A DNA stretch of 64,000 nt from Zygnema cylindricum (taxonomy: Eukaryota > Streptophyta > Zygnematophyceae > Zygnematales > Zygnemataceae). The DNA lies in assembly GCA_037447655.1 (NCBI GenBank), contig JBBHKE010000402.1, positions 155,126 through 219,125 of the forward strand, read 5' to 3'. The notes beneath the pieces were generated by a model. That model was not told the DNA's origin, did not search any database, and was given only the letters and a program-made list of their open reading frames with translations. Shown piece after piece: positions 1 through 11,083 of this stretch. Both the position numbers and the translations under genes were made by a program. Position 1 is the first letter of the stretch. The number at the start of each line of letters is the position of its first letter.

Positions 1-3000
1 TTATCGTGTGGGATCAAGGGTGCGATCGGAGGATTCATCACCAAAATTTTGCGACATTAAAACTGCCCAGAAAAAATGCGGCGTTCCTTGCATTTGATGA
101 GACGACACAAGATGAACAACCGGAAGGAAAGGAAGATATGGTCAGATTTCCACAATCGGATGATGACGAGTTCTTTGCTCTTGCAAAAGATCTCATGGAG
201 GGACCTCGAGAGAATGGATGGATTATGGACTCCGGATGCTCCTCCCACATGTGCGGCAACCGGGCTTACTTCAAAACGCTTACTTCAATTCCCACTCGTC
301 GGATTTATTACGCGGATGACAGCGGTGTGGAGGCTACGGCAAAGGGAAGCGTGGAGTTAGCATGTGACATCAATGGTCAGATTGTAAAGAGAACCTTGCA
401 TGATATTCTCTATATCCCAAAGTTTACAAAAAATTTGTTTTCCACTTCGGTAGCTGAAATGAAAGGTTTTGAAATTTTACAAAAGAATGGGAAAAAGGTA
501 GTAAGCAAAGATGGGAAGGTAGCTTTGGTGGGAACTAGAGGCCCAAACTTGTTGTATCGGATGGACTTGGCTAATGAAATTAACTTTGCATACTCTAGTG
601 TCCTTCCAAAAAATGTTTTGTGGCATAAGAGGCTCGGTCATGTTCATCATGAAAGGCTTGATAAAATGGTAAAGAAAAATATGATAGATGGTGTTAAATT
701 AGGAGAAACATATTCTCATATATGTGATGGATGTGCTTGGGAAAACTTCATAAGCTGCCACTACCTCAGACAGCGGATAACCGGGCAACGGATTTGCTGC
801 AAATTATTTATTCGGATGTGTGGGGGCCATCAAAAGTTCCTTCACTCAGTGGCAACCGGTTTTTGGTCACTTTTACGGATGACTTCTCAAGATATAGCAA
901 AGTTTCCTTTATGAAAGAAAAGAGTGAAGTGCTCACTCACTTGAAGCATTTTCGGGTATGGGCCGAAAAACTTGATGGGAAACCGATCCTTTCCCTTCGG
1001 TCCGACAACGGAGGGGAATATATTTCTCATACATTTTCTGAATATTTAAAAGAACATGGCATTTCTCGGCAATTTACAGTTCCTTATACTTCGGAACATA
1101 ATGGAGTATCTGAAAGACTCAACCGAACTCTAACAGAAAGTACAAAATCTATGTTACTAGATAAGGGAATAGATTTCAAATTTTGGGGTGAAGCTTTCTC
1201 GTGTGCGTCGTATATTAGAAATAGAATAGAGACTAGAGCAGTAAAAGGAAAAACACCATATGAAGTGTGGACCGGAAAAACACTGAATGTTAGTCACTTC
1301 CGAGTTTTTGGGAGTAAATGTTTTATTTTGGATAATCTCCCTATTTCTAAGCTTAGTCCAAAATCGATTCCAGGAATTTTTATGGGTTATGATAATGAAT
1401 CCATGGGCTATAGAGTATTTAATAAGGATAAGAATACTCTTTAGAGTGCTAGAAATATTCATGTTAACGAAGAGAGCATATCGGTAGATGTTTTTGGTAT
1501 GACAGATTTTGAAAAAGATTAAAAAATCAAAGAATATGTTATTTTTGAAAGTGTTCCTCTCGCTTGTTCTAGTCCCACTTTGGACCCTCCGGCTGGTCCC
1601 CTTATGGAGAATCCTCCTCCTCCTCCACCACCTCCTCCTCAGCGGCAACCTACGGATCCAACAATTCCAGCCTTAGATTTTCCGGGGGGAAAAAGGCAAA
1701 GCAGCAGGCTGCGAAACTGCGAAGCTGCGCTATTTTCTGTCGGTTCAGTGGATCTGACTGAAAACTCCGACGCTGCGAAACTGCAAAGCTGCGACGCTGC
1801 GAAGCTGTAAAGCTGCGACGTTGCAAAATCGGGAAGCTGCGATGTTGCGAAGCTGCAAAGCTGCGACGCTGCGAAATTGCGAAGTTGCAAAACTGCTCTA
1901 TTATCTGCCAGCATGATGGAACCGGTCACAATACAGAAAGCTTTTTCAGCTCCGGAAAAAGATCAATGGATCACTGCGGTTAACGATGAAATGCGATCCA
2001 TAATGGAGGCTCAGACTTGGGAGTTTGTGGAGCTTCCACCAGACCGAAAAGCCATCGGCTGTAAATGGGTCTTTAAAGTAAAGTTGAATCCAGATAATTC
2101 TATTGAAAGATATTAGGCTAGGCGTGTTGCTAAAGGCTTTAGTCAGAAGGAGGGAATTGACTATGAAGAGACTTTCTCTCCGGTTGTCCGGTTTCCAACT
2201 GTTAGAATTTTGTTATCCTTAGCGGCCATTGAGAATATGGAACTACATCAAATGGATGTTAAGACAGCTTTCTTGCATGGAGATTTAGAGGAAGTAATTT
2301 ATATGAAGCAGCCTGAAAGGTATGAAGAGACTGGAAAAGAAAATCTGGTCTGTAAACTGTTGAAATCCTTGTATGGTTTGAAGCAGGCTCCACTTCAGTG
2401 GAACCTAAAACTAGATGAGTTTCTAACCAGTCTAGGATTTGTTAGGATTAGCTCAGATCACTCAGTCTATGTCATGGTAGGGAAAGATGGGGTTATGTAC
2501 ATTGCGGTATATGTAGATGATTTGCTGCTGTTAAGCAAGTCATTAAATGAAATTAACAAAATAAAGGCAGCCTTGAATTCAAGATTTGAGATGAAGGACT
2601 TAGGTGAGGCAAAGTATATTCTTAGAATTCAAGTAGAAAGGGATAGAGATAGGAGAACAATCCATCTAACGCAGCGTGAAGCGATAGGAAATGTGCTTGA
2701 AAAGTTTGGAATGGCTGAGGCAAACGGAAGTGCAACTCCCATGGAATTTAAGCAGAAAGTGGAAGGCATGGAGACGAATGGAGGAATCATTTTTGACGAT
2801 ACCTTGGAGTCAAGGGAGGCAGATTTTATGGCCACCATTCCATACCGACAGATTGTTAGTAGCCTAATTTACTTCATGAATTGCACAAGGCCAGATATTT
2901 TGCAGCACTTGGTGCTTTGAGTCAAAGTTTGCAGAATCCAAGAAAAACAGATTGGGAGGCCACGAAGAGGGTTCTTCTTGCAGGAACACGGAATCTTAGA

Positions 3001-3290
3001 CTTGCTCTCGGTGGAGATGAAGTCAAAATTTAGACACGGAGCGATGCTAGCTATGGAGACATGCCAAGCCGCCGTTCCACCACTGGATTCATTTTGAAGA
3101 TTGGAACTGGAACATGCTGTTGGAGCAGCAAGCTTCAAAAGGTAACAGCTCAGTCTACAATGGAGGCTGAATATATGGCAGCAAGCTCAGCTGTCAAGGA
3201 GTTACCATGGGTGAAGTCGCTCCTCTAAGAACTTCATTTTATGCAATTTGGACCTCAAATAGTGTGGTGTGACAACCAAGCAAAGCCTTT
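1..3290 (+). pseudogene. Ty1/copia retrotransposon A, gag-pol remnant, 5' end outside the window
   Basis: Polyprotein of a Ty1/copia element in domain order protease, GAG-pre-integrase, integrase, reverse transcriptase, RNase H. Visible motifs: aspartic protease WIMDSGCSSHMCG near 219-257; GAG-pre-integrase LWHKRLGHVHHERL near 618; integrase core with FTDDFSRYSKV, RSDNGGEY and ERLNRTL at 731-1444; RT at 1910-2920 with KWVFKVKLNPDN, LYGLKQAPLQW and YVDDLLLLS; RNase H remnant at 2905-3290 (SDASYGD, QSTMEAEYMA, WCDNQAK). Reading is broken by a frameshift near 735, stops near 1444 and 2116, a frameshift near 2910 and further stops in RNase H. Gag, 5' LTR and the RNase H C-terminus are absent. The sequence is clearly diverged from copies B-G. 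Non-functional; the family assignment is certain. Confidence 0.93.
1700..1898 (+). repeat. Minisatellite of about 9 bp units inside copia A
   Basis: About 200 bp of degenerate tandem repeats of 9-10 bp built on GCTGCGAAA / CTGCAAAGC, with a short non-repeat spacer near 1730-1770. It sits between the integrase C-terminus (proline-rich linker near 1600-1680) and the RT start (EPVTIQKAF near 1918). The related copies B, C and G have no such repeat at this place, so it expanded within this copy. It contains stop codons, consistent with expansion after the element died. Confidence 0.85.
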
Positions 3291-3360
3291 GGTCCTCTCT
3301 TACTCTCTCTTTACATTCTAACTAAAATATAGAAGTGAACTATTAGTCACCTCTTTTCAA

Positions 3361-3411
3361 CACTCTATTTATTTTTCCAACACAGACCTAGAAAATACAT
3401 AAATTTCAACA
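3361..3411 (-). mobile_element. 51-bp fragment of a copia LTR start (F-type)
   Basis: Read on the minus strand this matches the first 50 bp of solo LTR F (from 29597), including the TGTTGAAATTTATG terminus and the TATTTTCTAGGTCTG block. The remainder of the LTR is missing, so this is a truncated end next to the broken 3' end of copia A. Confidence 0.7.
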
Positions 3412-3414
3412 CAA

Positions 3415-3475
3415 ATCATAGCAGTCATAGCAGTCATAGCAGTCGTAGCAGAGTCATAGCCGCTATAGCAGTCAG
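3415..3475. repeat. Short tandem repeat, 9-bp unit
   Basis: Several head-to-tail copies of a unit close to CATAGCAGT (also TAGCAGTCGT and TAGCAGAGT variants). No coding content. Confidence 0.75.
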
Positions 3476-3594
3476 CGCAAGAAAGGTGTTCTGAATATGA
3501 GTCAGTTTGTGTGAAGATAAATTGACGGGGACATGATTTAGTGAGTATGTAACTCGAAAGGGAGTACACAGATTCGGTGCACTTCAGGCACACG

Positions 3595-4256
3595 TGTCGG
3601 TCCGTGAGAAAGTCAAGTTTGGTTTTCTAAAAGGAAAGGTACAATTACATTTGAGGACCAAAGTTACACGTGGAGGTTCATCTTCGGTGATGAAAGAATA
3701 CGTGGAAAGCGGACGAAGTCCGCCGTCATTTTTGAAGAGAAGTATTGACTGTAGCGTCATTTCAGCGGACGAACTTTAACCGCGTACTATTTCATTTCTA
3801 GCGGCTGTCTGATTGGTGTAAATAATTATGTGCATTCGACGGTGGGATTTTGTTAATGAAAAAGTAGTGTACCAATTGATCTCGCTAGTTGTAGTACGGT
3901 GTGTTCAACTGTAGGCTCACTTGTATATATAGGACTTAGATTACTTTAGGAAAAGTAGGATTGTTGTGTAGGAAAAACTGCGAAGCAGTTTTTGGGTGTG
4001 TTTGAATTATAAGATCATTGTGATCTTTTGGCAGAACTTTGTGAAATTCTGCTTGTGGTTTTTTTGGTGTATATTTTATATTGTGGCAAATTTTTAGACC
4101 GAGGGTGTGTCTGGTTTGCTTGGGGCTTCATTGTGAAGTTGGTTGTTTGTGGGGTTTTGTGTGAGTTTCCTCTTTGCACAATTGATTATCATGGCAACTG
4201 CCGGTGCTTCTTCATCTTCTTCAGTGGCACCAACTGCCTCAAATCAACAAAAGTGA
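3595..4256 (+). other. Possible LTR/leader remnant with a 21-codon gag-like start
   Basis: AT-rich sequence with a TATA-like TATATATA near 3922 and a short ATG-led reading frame at 4191-4256 beginning MATAGASSSSSVAPTASNQQ and stopping at once. That start resembles the serine/threonine-rich frame found in the LTR of element L (17283-17318, minus strand, MSSSTTTPSPPTAAVV). I read this as the end of an LTR from a related low-copy family. Its left boundary and a target duplication could not be found, so this is weak. Confidence 0.3.
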
Positions 4257-4899
4257 CCGTCGCAAATTCCTTGATACCCTCGCCCTAGTATAGTACAATA
4301 GTACTACTATACGTTACAGACAGCTAGATCGAGTGCATCGAGCAAATCTATAGATCTAATGGGTTAGTAGTGACGGTAACGAACTAGATTATAAAAGTAT
4401 TGACGGTGGATAAACAAACTTAACCGGGAAAAATGTGCAAGTGTGGCGAATGGCAAGCCTATCAAAGCCTTGTAAATAGGGTGAATGGGTGGCGTTCTAT
4501 CAAGATTTTCAGGAATTGTCCCGCTAACATTACAAGATGCTACATTTTGAACAATGTTCTATCGCGTAGAGTATGTAATCCACGTGCTTGGGAATGAGTG
4601 GTACCACGTAAGATAAGATCGTATATTTAAAATCGTCAAATATTTTTTACACCGACTAGCTTCAACTCGAAATCGTCATTTGCATATAATGTACGTGCGG
4701 ACAAGGGCATCGTACCACACAGATTTTGTACTATTTGCAAACGCTTGTCAGATGCCAACTCAATTTTTTAAGGTTTCTGCTTTTTCGCGTGACGAATGAG
4801 CGATGCCCAAATAGGGTTACAAATGCCTGGTAACAAAAATGGCGCGACGAAATTTTGTTCCGAAATTACTTTTGTGATTTCGGTTAGATTTTTTAATGT
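4257..4899. other. Non-coding stretch, nothing recognised
   Basis: AT-rich, no convincing reading frame, no repeat shared with the rest of the window that I could see. An imperfect palindrome lies at about 4288-4312. Confidence 0.5.
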
Positions 4900-5778
4900 G
4901 TATATGCAATAGGATGTCTTACCTCTCAAGAAATCCTACTACTACAACCTATTTCAACCAAACATTGCACACTTTGGAAAATTACACATTCACATTGGAA
5001 AGCACGCAGATAAGGATAAACTTTAAATTAGAAGAACCTTCTGTCCACATAACATTAGCTTGGTCTTTTGCCCTCGTGGCTCAACCTTTATTTTAAAGTG
5101 TTTTCCACTACTCTCCACTCTTAACAATTCTATCTCTTAACTACTAAAACACTAATTAGTTAGTAAGAGATTTCAGTGCAAAAATGCCATTGCTCCAATT
5201 TGGTTTTAATCGCGCTGGACCAAGATCAGTCATAATTTCCACAAACTTTTCCAAAGAAGAAGATGTCTACTCTTCTCTTAGACTTCAATATTTATCCATC
5301 ATTGCCCTGGACTAGCCAGGCCAAAGTAAACGCTCTATTCCACAGGTTTTACCTGGGCCAATTATTTATCAACAAGCACTCAGACTAACCAATGCAAAAA
5401 CCTGCGAAATCTCTTACTAACTACGTAGCATTTACCGACCAATCAAACGCTACGTTTCACTACATAACATTTACGTGCAAAAATGTGTGCCAAACGAAAC
5501 GCAACTTGTCACGAACATGCGTCGCAAACTTCGCACACAAAACTACCTACGAAATTCATTAATTGAAAGTGATGTTTCGGTCTAAAAATTGTACGAAACG
5601 AACCATCGTGCGCACTAAATGACTAAATGTTTCATTAGAACTTTATAGAACGTACACGCAAAATTTCGGTACTAATTTGACCCTTATGTTGAAATTAATA
5701 GATTTCTTGAGTATTTTCTAGGCTTAAAATGTTAGTATAAAAGAAAAAGAAAAAGGACAGACAGCCTGCCTACACCTC

Positions 5779-5826
5779 CTCTCTCTAGCCCCCATACTTG
5801 TTGTAGTCACTATAGTATAGAGAGAG
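5779..5826 (+). other. Conserved LTR hairpin (copy in B 5' LTR)
   Basis: Nine-base perfect stem CTCTCTCTA (5779-5787) with TAGAGAGAG (5818-5826), closing a 30-nt loop that contains ACTTGTTGTAGTCAC. The loop core recurs in every related LTR of the window while the stem differs; see the finding on this hairpin. The function is unknown. Confidence 0.7.
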
Positions 5827-5890
5827 TGGTTGATCCATGGCTGCCTTAGTTCAACAAGGAGATATTTTTAAGGCTACTAAAAATATACCT

Positions 5891-6000
5891 GACGGACCCG
5901 AGATTTGATCCCGGTACCTGCGGTTGACAAACCCGGGATTTGATCCCGGTACTTGCGGTTTGTCAAGCTGGCTGATAGTGGTCAACTTTATCCTACTAGA
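5891..6000 (-). other. Antisense tRNA-like segment in B 5' LTR, B-box block duplicated
   Basis: On the minus strand the block contains GGGATCAAATCCC, close to a Pol III B box (GGTTCRANNCC), twice in tandem at a 33-bp spacing; the 3' LTR (11287-11360) has it once in decayed form. A D-arm-like AGTAGGATAAAG lies before it in antisense order. The two copies are bracketed by TTGACAAACC and its complement. No complete cloverleaf can be drawn, so this is not a tRNA gene. Confidence 0.5.
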
Positions 6001-6743
6001 CTAGGACCAATGCTAAATGCTATAGTATGTGATAGATATATATATATTTAGGAAGGAGTAAATCCATTTAACTAAAACTGTGTACGGCGTACATGGATAC
6101 AATTTTATAAATGTACCAATTCAAAACGAATACCACGCATTTTGTTTCGACAACGAAACAAATATCGCGCAAGTATTTATTACGGCCAAGATTGCGTCTC
6201 GCTGCAAATCCAACGGCGCACATCATCGCCGAAATCCCAGAGTAGTCACTTTGGCGTTTAGTGACGTGGCATGACCTGGAGCCACGTGGAGAGATGACAT
6301 TCGGTCATAGGAATTCCGAGGAATGTACAGACGAGTGAAAAGGAGACACGCGTCCGCTTAATAGTCTTGTCGTACATAGGCCGTACAAAAGGTACACCCG
6401 TAGTAGTACCTTTTTGGTACGGTACAGTAATCTGATTGGTCCGTACTTTAGTAGATAGAAGTTATTGGAAACCAGGACTTTGAAATTTTTGGTAGGTAGT
6501 CACCTCTCCCTTTGAGAGTTTGTACAAATTGGCATTTTTACTGCCTCATAACATATCGACTGGTTGGCCGTTTTCAGTGATTCTTTTTGCTACAGACTCA
6601 CGGGAGTCCATGCTGCACAGGGGTGTAGTCAAATTGTCAGTGTGACTTTTTGGGCAGCAGTGGCTGTGGGTTAAAGTGGGCTAGTTAACAACTATCTAGA
6701 GGCTTCATGTATTCTGTAGTCCAATGAAGGACACATAATTGTA

Positions 6744-6758
6744 GGTTATGGGCCCACC
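6744..6758 (+). promoter_or_regulatory. Primer-binding site of copia B, complementary to the anticodon arm of initiator tRNA-Met
   Basis: GGTTATGGGCCCACC directly follows the 5' LTR. It is the exact complement of 15 nt of the plant initiator tRNA-Met anticodon stem-loop (recalled from memory). This is the arrangement known from Drosophila copia, where a half tRNA primes reverse transcription. The gag ATG at 6748 is inside it. The same site occurs in G (35816-35830, exact), C (38052-38066, one change) and D (25017-25031, two changes). Confidence 0.8.
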
Positions 6759-7840
6759 CTCTAGGGTGCCCACTTTCAATGGATCTGGTTTCATCTATTG
6801 GGAAGCCATGATGATGGGAGCTTTGTGTGAAAAACGATACTGGGGTATCGTCAGTGGGCAAGTGAAACGTCCACCTTCAGGAACTCCTCCAGGATTTGGA
6901 GGAGTAAGGTTTTCTGCAGCAGCGACTGCTTCCGCGGAGGAGGCAGATGATGGAGACAACAGTGTGTCCAAAAAGGGGAAAGGGAAGGAGACACCCCTCA
7001 CCCCTATTGCCATGGCACCAAGAGCGGCGGCCATGAAGACAGTGGAGAACGATGTTCAAATGTGGGAAGACATAAACATGGCTGCCAAGAACTTCATTCT
7101 AAGGCATCTCACTCAAGCATTGGCCACCTCTCACCTTAATATTTACAAGGCCGAGGAGTTGTGGGAAAGTTTGGTGGAGATCTATAGAGCTGGTACCATT
7201 CAGGAGCTCCAGTTGGCTGAGCAAAAGCTAGTGAGTTACACGTACAAAGAAGGAAAGATGTTAGATTATTGCAATGATCTTTCTTCTTTGTATATAGAGA
7301 TGGAGAGTGCTGGTTGGATAGGCACAATGAAAATGAAACTAAACACTCACCATGAAGTTACCAAACGAGTATGAGAACTTAGTGTACCAAGTACAAGAAA
7401 TGTTTGATAGTTCATGGAAGAGGAATACAGTGGTTAGGATGATACTTGTGCAGGAAAATACCATGGAGATCAGGGGAGGTGGAAAGAGCGTTCAAGCTCT
7501 AGCCGCCGGAGGGGACAGGTGGAGACCGGAACCGAAAAAACCATACAAAGGAGAAAGAGTCGAACCTGAAGGACCGAGGCCCCCAAAGGGCCTATGTCAT
7601 TTTTGCAAAAAACCAGGGCATTTTATTACGGATTGTGCCAAGCTGGCAGAGCTGAGGCTCAAAGAGAACCAAGGAGGGGGTTCTTCCGGAGGGAAGAAAA
7701 AGGCACTTTTGGTCACAAAGGTGACAGGAGATACCGAGGACGAGTCCTCTGAGGAGGATGGGGAGCTTCTTTTTGACGAGAGTCTGGAGGAGAAGGAGAT
7801 CCCTCGAAGACAAAAGTGTGCCCTTGGAGCAATTCGGTAA
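6748..7840 (+). pseudogene. Copia B gag, frameshifted
   Basis: Starts with ATG at 6748 within the PBS, giving MGPPSRVPTFNGSGFIYWEA, the usual copia gag opening (VP.FNG...YW). The capsid region continues to about 7374 with LTQALATSHL and YKEGKMLDYCNDLSSLY; a frameshift around 7335-7375 moves reading to the frame with LPNEYENLVYQVQ. A CCHC zinc knuckle (CHFCKKPGHFITDC) lies near 7590-7635, for RNA binding in the virus-like particle. Reading stops at a TAA (7838-7840) just before the protease. Homologous to gag of G (34.9-35.8 kb), C (37.3-38.1 kb) and D (22.8-23.8 kb). Confidence 0.9.
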
Positions 7841-10800
7841 GCTCCACAGGAAGGATGGATCATCGACTCAGGTGCATCTATGCATATGTGTTGTGACAAG
7901 GACCTCTTCACTAAGCTAAGGAAAATCCCTACTGTAGAAATAGAGTATGGGGATGAGGGAGTTGTTACTACAGATTAAGTGGGATCAGTTGACCTGAAAG
8001 TTTTAGTGGGGGGTAAGACTTCTATTCTCACTTTCTCAGATGTGCTTTATATTCCTCAGCTGGGTAAAAATCTTGTTTCTACATCTGTGTTAGATGACAA
8101 AGAGTTTGATACTCACACTAGAAAGGGAGTTTTTACAGCCAAGTATGGGGATGAAGTTTACTTAACTGCAGATAAGGGTAGCCAAGGAATGTTTAGGCTT
8201 AACCTGAGTAATGAAAAGAAGAATGCTTACTATGTTGGTGTCCCAAAATTGATGATTTGGCATAAGCGGTTGGGGCATGTGCATTTTGATAGGTTGAGGG
8301 AGATGAAGAAGCTGGGTGTGGTAGAAGGCATTCAGTTCAGTGATAATGAAATGGTGAAAGATTGTAGTGGTTGTGCCCAAGGAAAAACTCACAGACTTCC
8401 TTTTCCAAAAGCCGCCACATATAGGGGGAAAAAGTACTAGATTTGATCCACACATATATCAGGGGACCAGCAAGGGTACCCTCAGTTGGAGGGAAAAGAT
8501 ATATGTTAACAATCACTGATGATTGGTCTCGATACTCTAAAGTTTATTTTCTAAAAACAAAGTCAGAAACACCAACTTACTTCAAAGAATACAAAGCCAG
8601 GAGTGAGAAGTTGCATGGAACCCCCATTAAGAGAATAAGGAGTGATAATGGGGGAGAGTATACCTCTAACCAATTTGAGGAATACTTAAAGAGATGAGGG
8701 AGTTCAACACCAGAAAATTGTACCACAAAATCCGGAACAAAATGGTGTAGCAGAAAGGCTAAACCGAACACTAGGAGATAGTGTATGCAGTATGTTGGCT
8801 AACAAGAAAATAGGAAAGAGATTTTTGGCAGAAGCCATCAACTGTGCCAATTACATTAAAAAAAGAGTCCTCCCATCAGCATTCAAAGGTATGACACCTA
8901 ATGAGAGATGGGTTGGAAGAAAACCAGATATCTCTCACCTTAAAGTTTTTGGTAGTCAAGTTTACAGTCTAGATACGGATAAGAAAAACTGGAAACTTGA
9001 TGCTAAGGGAAAACCTGGATATTTTGTGGGATATGATGAGGATGTTAAGGGATATAGAGTTTATGACTTAGCAAAGCAAGATATCATTCTGGTAAAACAC
9101 CTAGTTGTCATGGATGAAGGAAATTCAATTGACCCCTATAAATATACTAAGAAGATAAGAATCAGGTTTGAGTCCGAGAGTGAGGAGAACTCTGTTTTTC
9201 CCGAAAAGGACATGAGTGATACCGTGATTGCTGATTCAGGGGAGATCCAAGATACCGGAGAGCTACCAGATACCCCACATATTCCCCTGGATTTCGAGGA
9301 GACAGAAAAGGAGGAATCCGAACCATCTTCCATGAATAGGGGAGCTAATGAGACACTAAGGAGGAACCCAAGACTTCCCTCTATTCCAGCTTCAGAATTT
9401 GAACGAGGGAGAAGAAGCAGCAAAAATCCACAAGAGAAACAGGCGGCTCATAAGGTAACTAAGCTATCACGTCCTAATGAGCCTCAGTCATACTTAGAGG
9501 CAGTGAACAGTCCAGAAAGGACAGATGGATTAGGGCCATAAATGATGAAATGGCTTCCATCATGGAAGCAAATACCTGGGAACTAGCGGATTGCCCTCCA
9601 AACAGAAAACCTATTGGGTATAAATGGGTCTTTTAATTAAAACTAAACCCTTGCAATACCATCGAAAGATATAAGGCTTGTTTGGTGGCAAAGGGTTTCA
9701 CCCAAAAGGAGGGGATTGACTATGAGGCGACATTCGCCCCAGTTGTTCGTTTCCCATCAGTCAGGATTCTCCTCAGTCTAGTAGCAGCGGAAGACATAGA
9801 AATTCATCAGATGGATATTAATACCGCCTTCCTCAATAGTGAGTTAGAGGAAGAAATCTTCATGAGGCAACTAGAGGGATATGTGGAGAATGGAGAAGAG
9901 AGTAAAGTCTGGAGGCTCATAAAATCCTTATATGGACTTAAGCAGGCTCCACGACAGTGGAATAAGAAACTCGATAAGTTTCTTAGTGGTCTAGGATATA
10001 TCAGGTTCAGCTGTGACCATTCTATCTATATGTTTGAGGATGACAATGGTGTGGTCTTTATTGCAATTTATGTGGATGATCTGCTGGTGTTAAGTAAGTC
10101 TTTGGAAAAGATCAATAAGTTGAAGAAAGATCTTAGAAGCAGATTTGACATGAAAGATTTAGGGGAGGCAAGATATATTTTGAGGATTCAAATGGAAAGA
10201 GATAGGGGTGAAAAGATCATAAGACTCACTTAGAAAGAAGCAATAGGAAATATGTTTGAGAAAAATCAAATGGAGAAAGCTAATAGTTGTACCACTCCCA
10301 TGGACTTGAAAAAAATAAGTGATGGGAGTGTAGAAGGAGGAGTGATAATCTTAGATGATCAGATGAGTCCAGAGGAGAGAGAGTTTATAAAGTCTATTCC
10401 ATACAGACAGGTTGTAGGAAGTTTGATCTACTTTATGAACTGTACAAGGCCAAACATATCGGCAGCAGTAGGAGTCCTCAGTAGGAGTCTCAACGATCGT
10501 AGAAAGAGAGATTGGGAGGCAGGCAAGAGAGTCATGAGATATCTGGTTGGAACTAGAGAATTATGGTTGCATTTGGGAGGGGAGCACACTGATATCACCA
10601 CTTGGAGTGATGCAAGTTATGGGGATGCACCTTTGAGAAGATGCACTTCTGGATATATTTTGTATATGGGGGAAGGTGCTTGCTGTTGGAGTAGTAAGCA
10701 ACAAAAGGTGGTCGCTCAGTCTACTATAGAGGCTGAGTATATGGCGTCTTGTTTTGCTGTAAAAGAACTAATGTGGGTGAAGTCATTATTGCAAGAACAA

Positions 10801-11070
10801 GGATATATGAAAGAGGGAGTGCATGAAATCTTTTGTGATAATCAAGCTGCAATCGCAATTTCAGCCAATCCAAAACACCATTTCAAAGCAAAACATATGG
10901 ACATAAGATTAAGCTTCGTAAGAGAAAAAGTTGAAAATAAAATTTTAAATCTTGTGTATAGACCTGATGAAGAAATTGTAGCTGACATGATGACCAAACC
11001 TGTGCCCTCTCCTAAATTAAAATATTGTCGGGAAAAATGCGGGTTGAAAAAAAAATTAAAATTAGACTAG
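7841..11070 (+). pseudogene. Copia B pol (protease, integrase, RT, RNase H) with stops
   Basis: Protease WIIDSGASMHM near 7856; GAG-pre-integrase MIWHKRLGHVHFDRL near 8253; integrase core with TITDDWSRYSKVYF and RSDNGGEYTS at 8443-8800; GKR/GYRVYD C-terminal part to about 9540; RT at 9540-10233 with LYGLKQAPRQW and IYVDDLLVLSKS; RNase H at 10252-11070 with TWSDASYGD, STIEAEYMAS and DNQAAIAIS. Disrupting changes include stops near 7976, 8440, 8696, 9634 and 10231 and frameshifts near 8440 and 9541. The RNase H part and its natural stop at 11068 are intact. Confidence 0.92.
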
Positions 11071-11083
11071 AAAATAAAGGGAG

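Noticed and set aside
3361-3411. 3' LTR of copia A
   Set aside because: Opposite strand to A and only the first 51 bp of an F-type LTR, so it cannot be the 3' LTR of A.
4028-4288. Plus-strand frame rich in Cys and Val
   Set aside because: Looks like T/G-rich leader sequence; no ATG start context and no family features.
5779-5826. Hammerhead ribozyme (retrozyme) in the LTR hairpin
   Set aside because: The CTGATGA and GAAA core elements are absent in all LTR copies.
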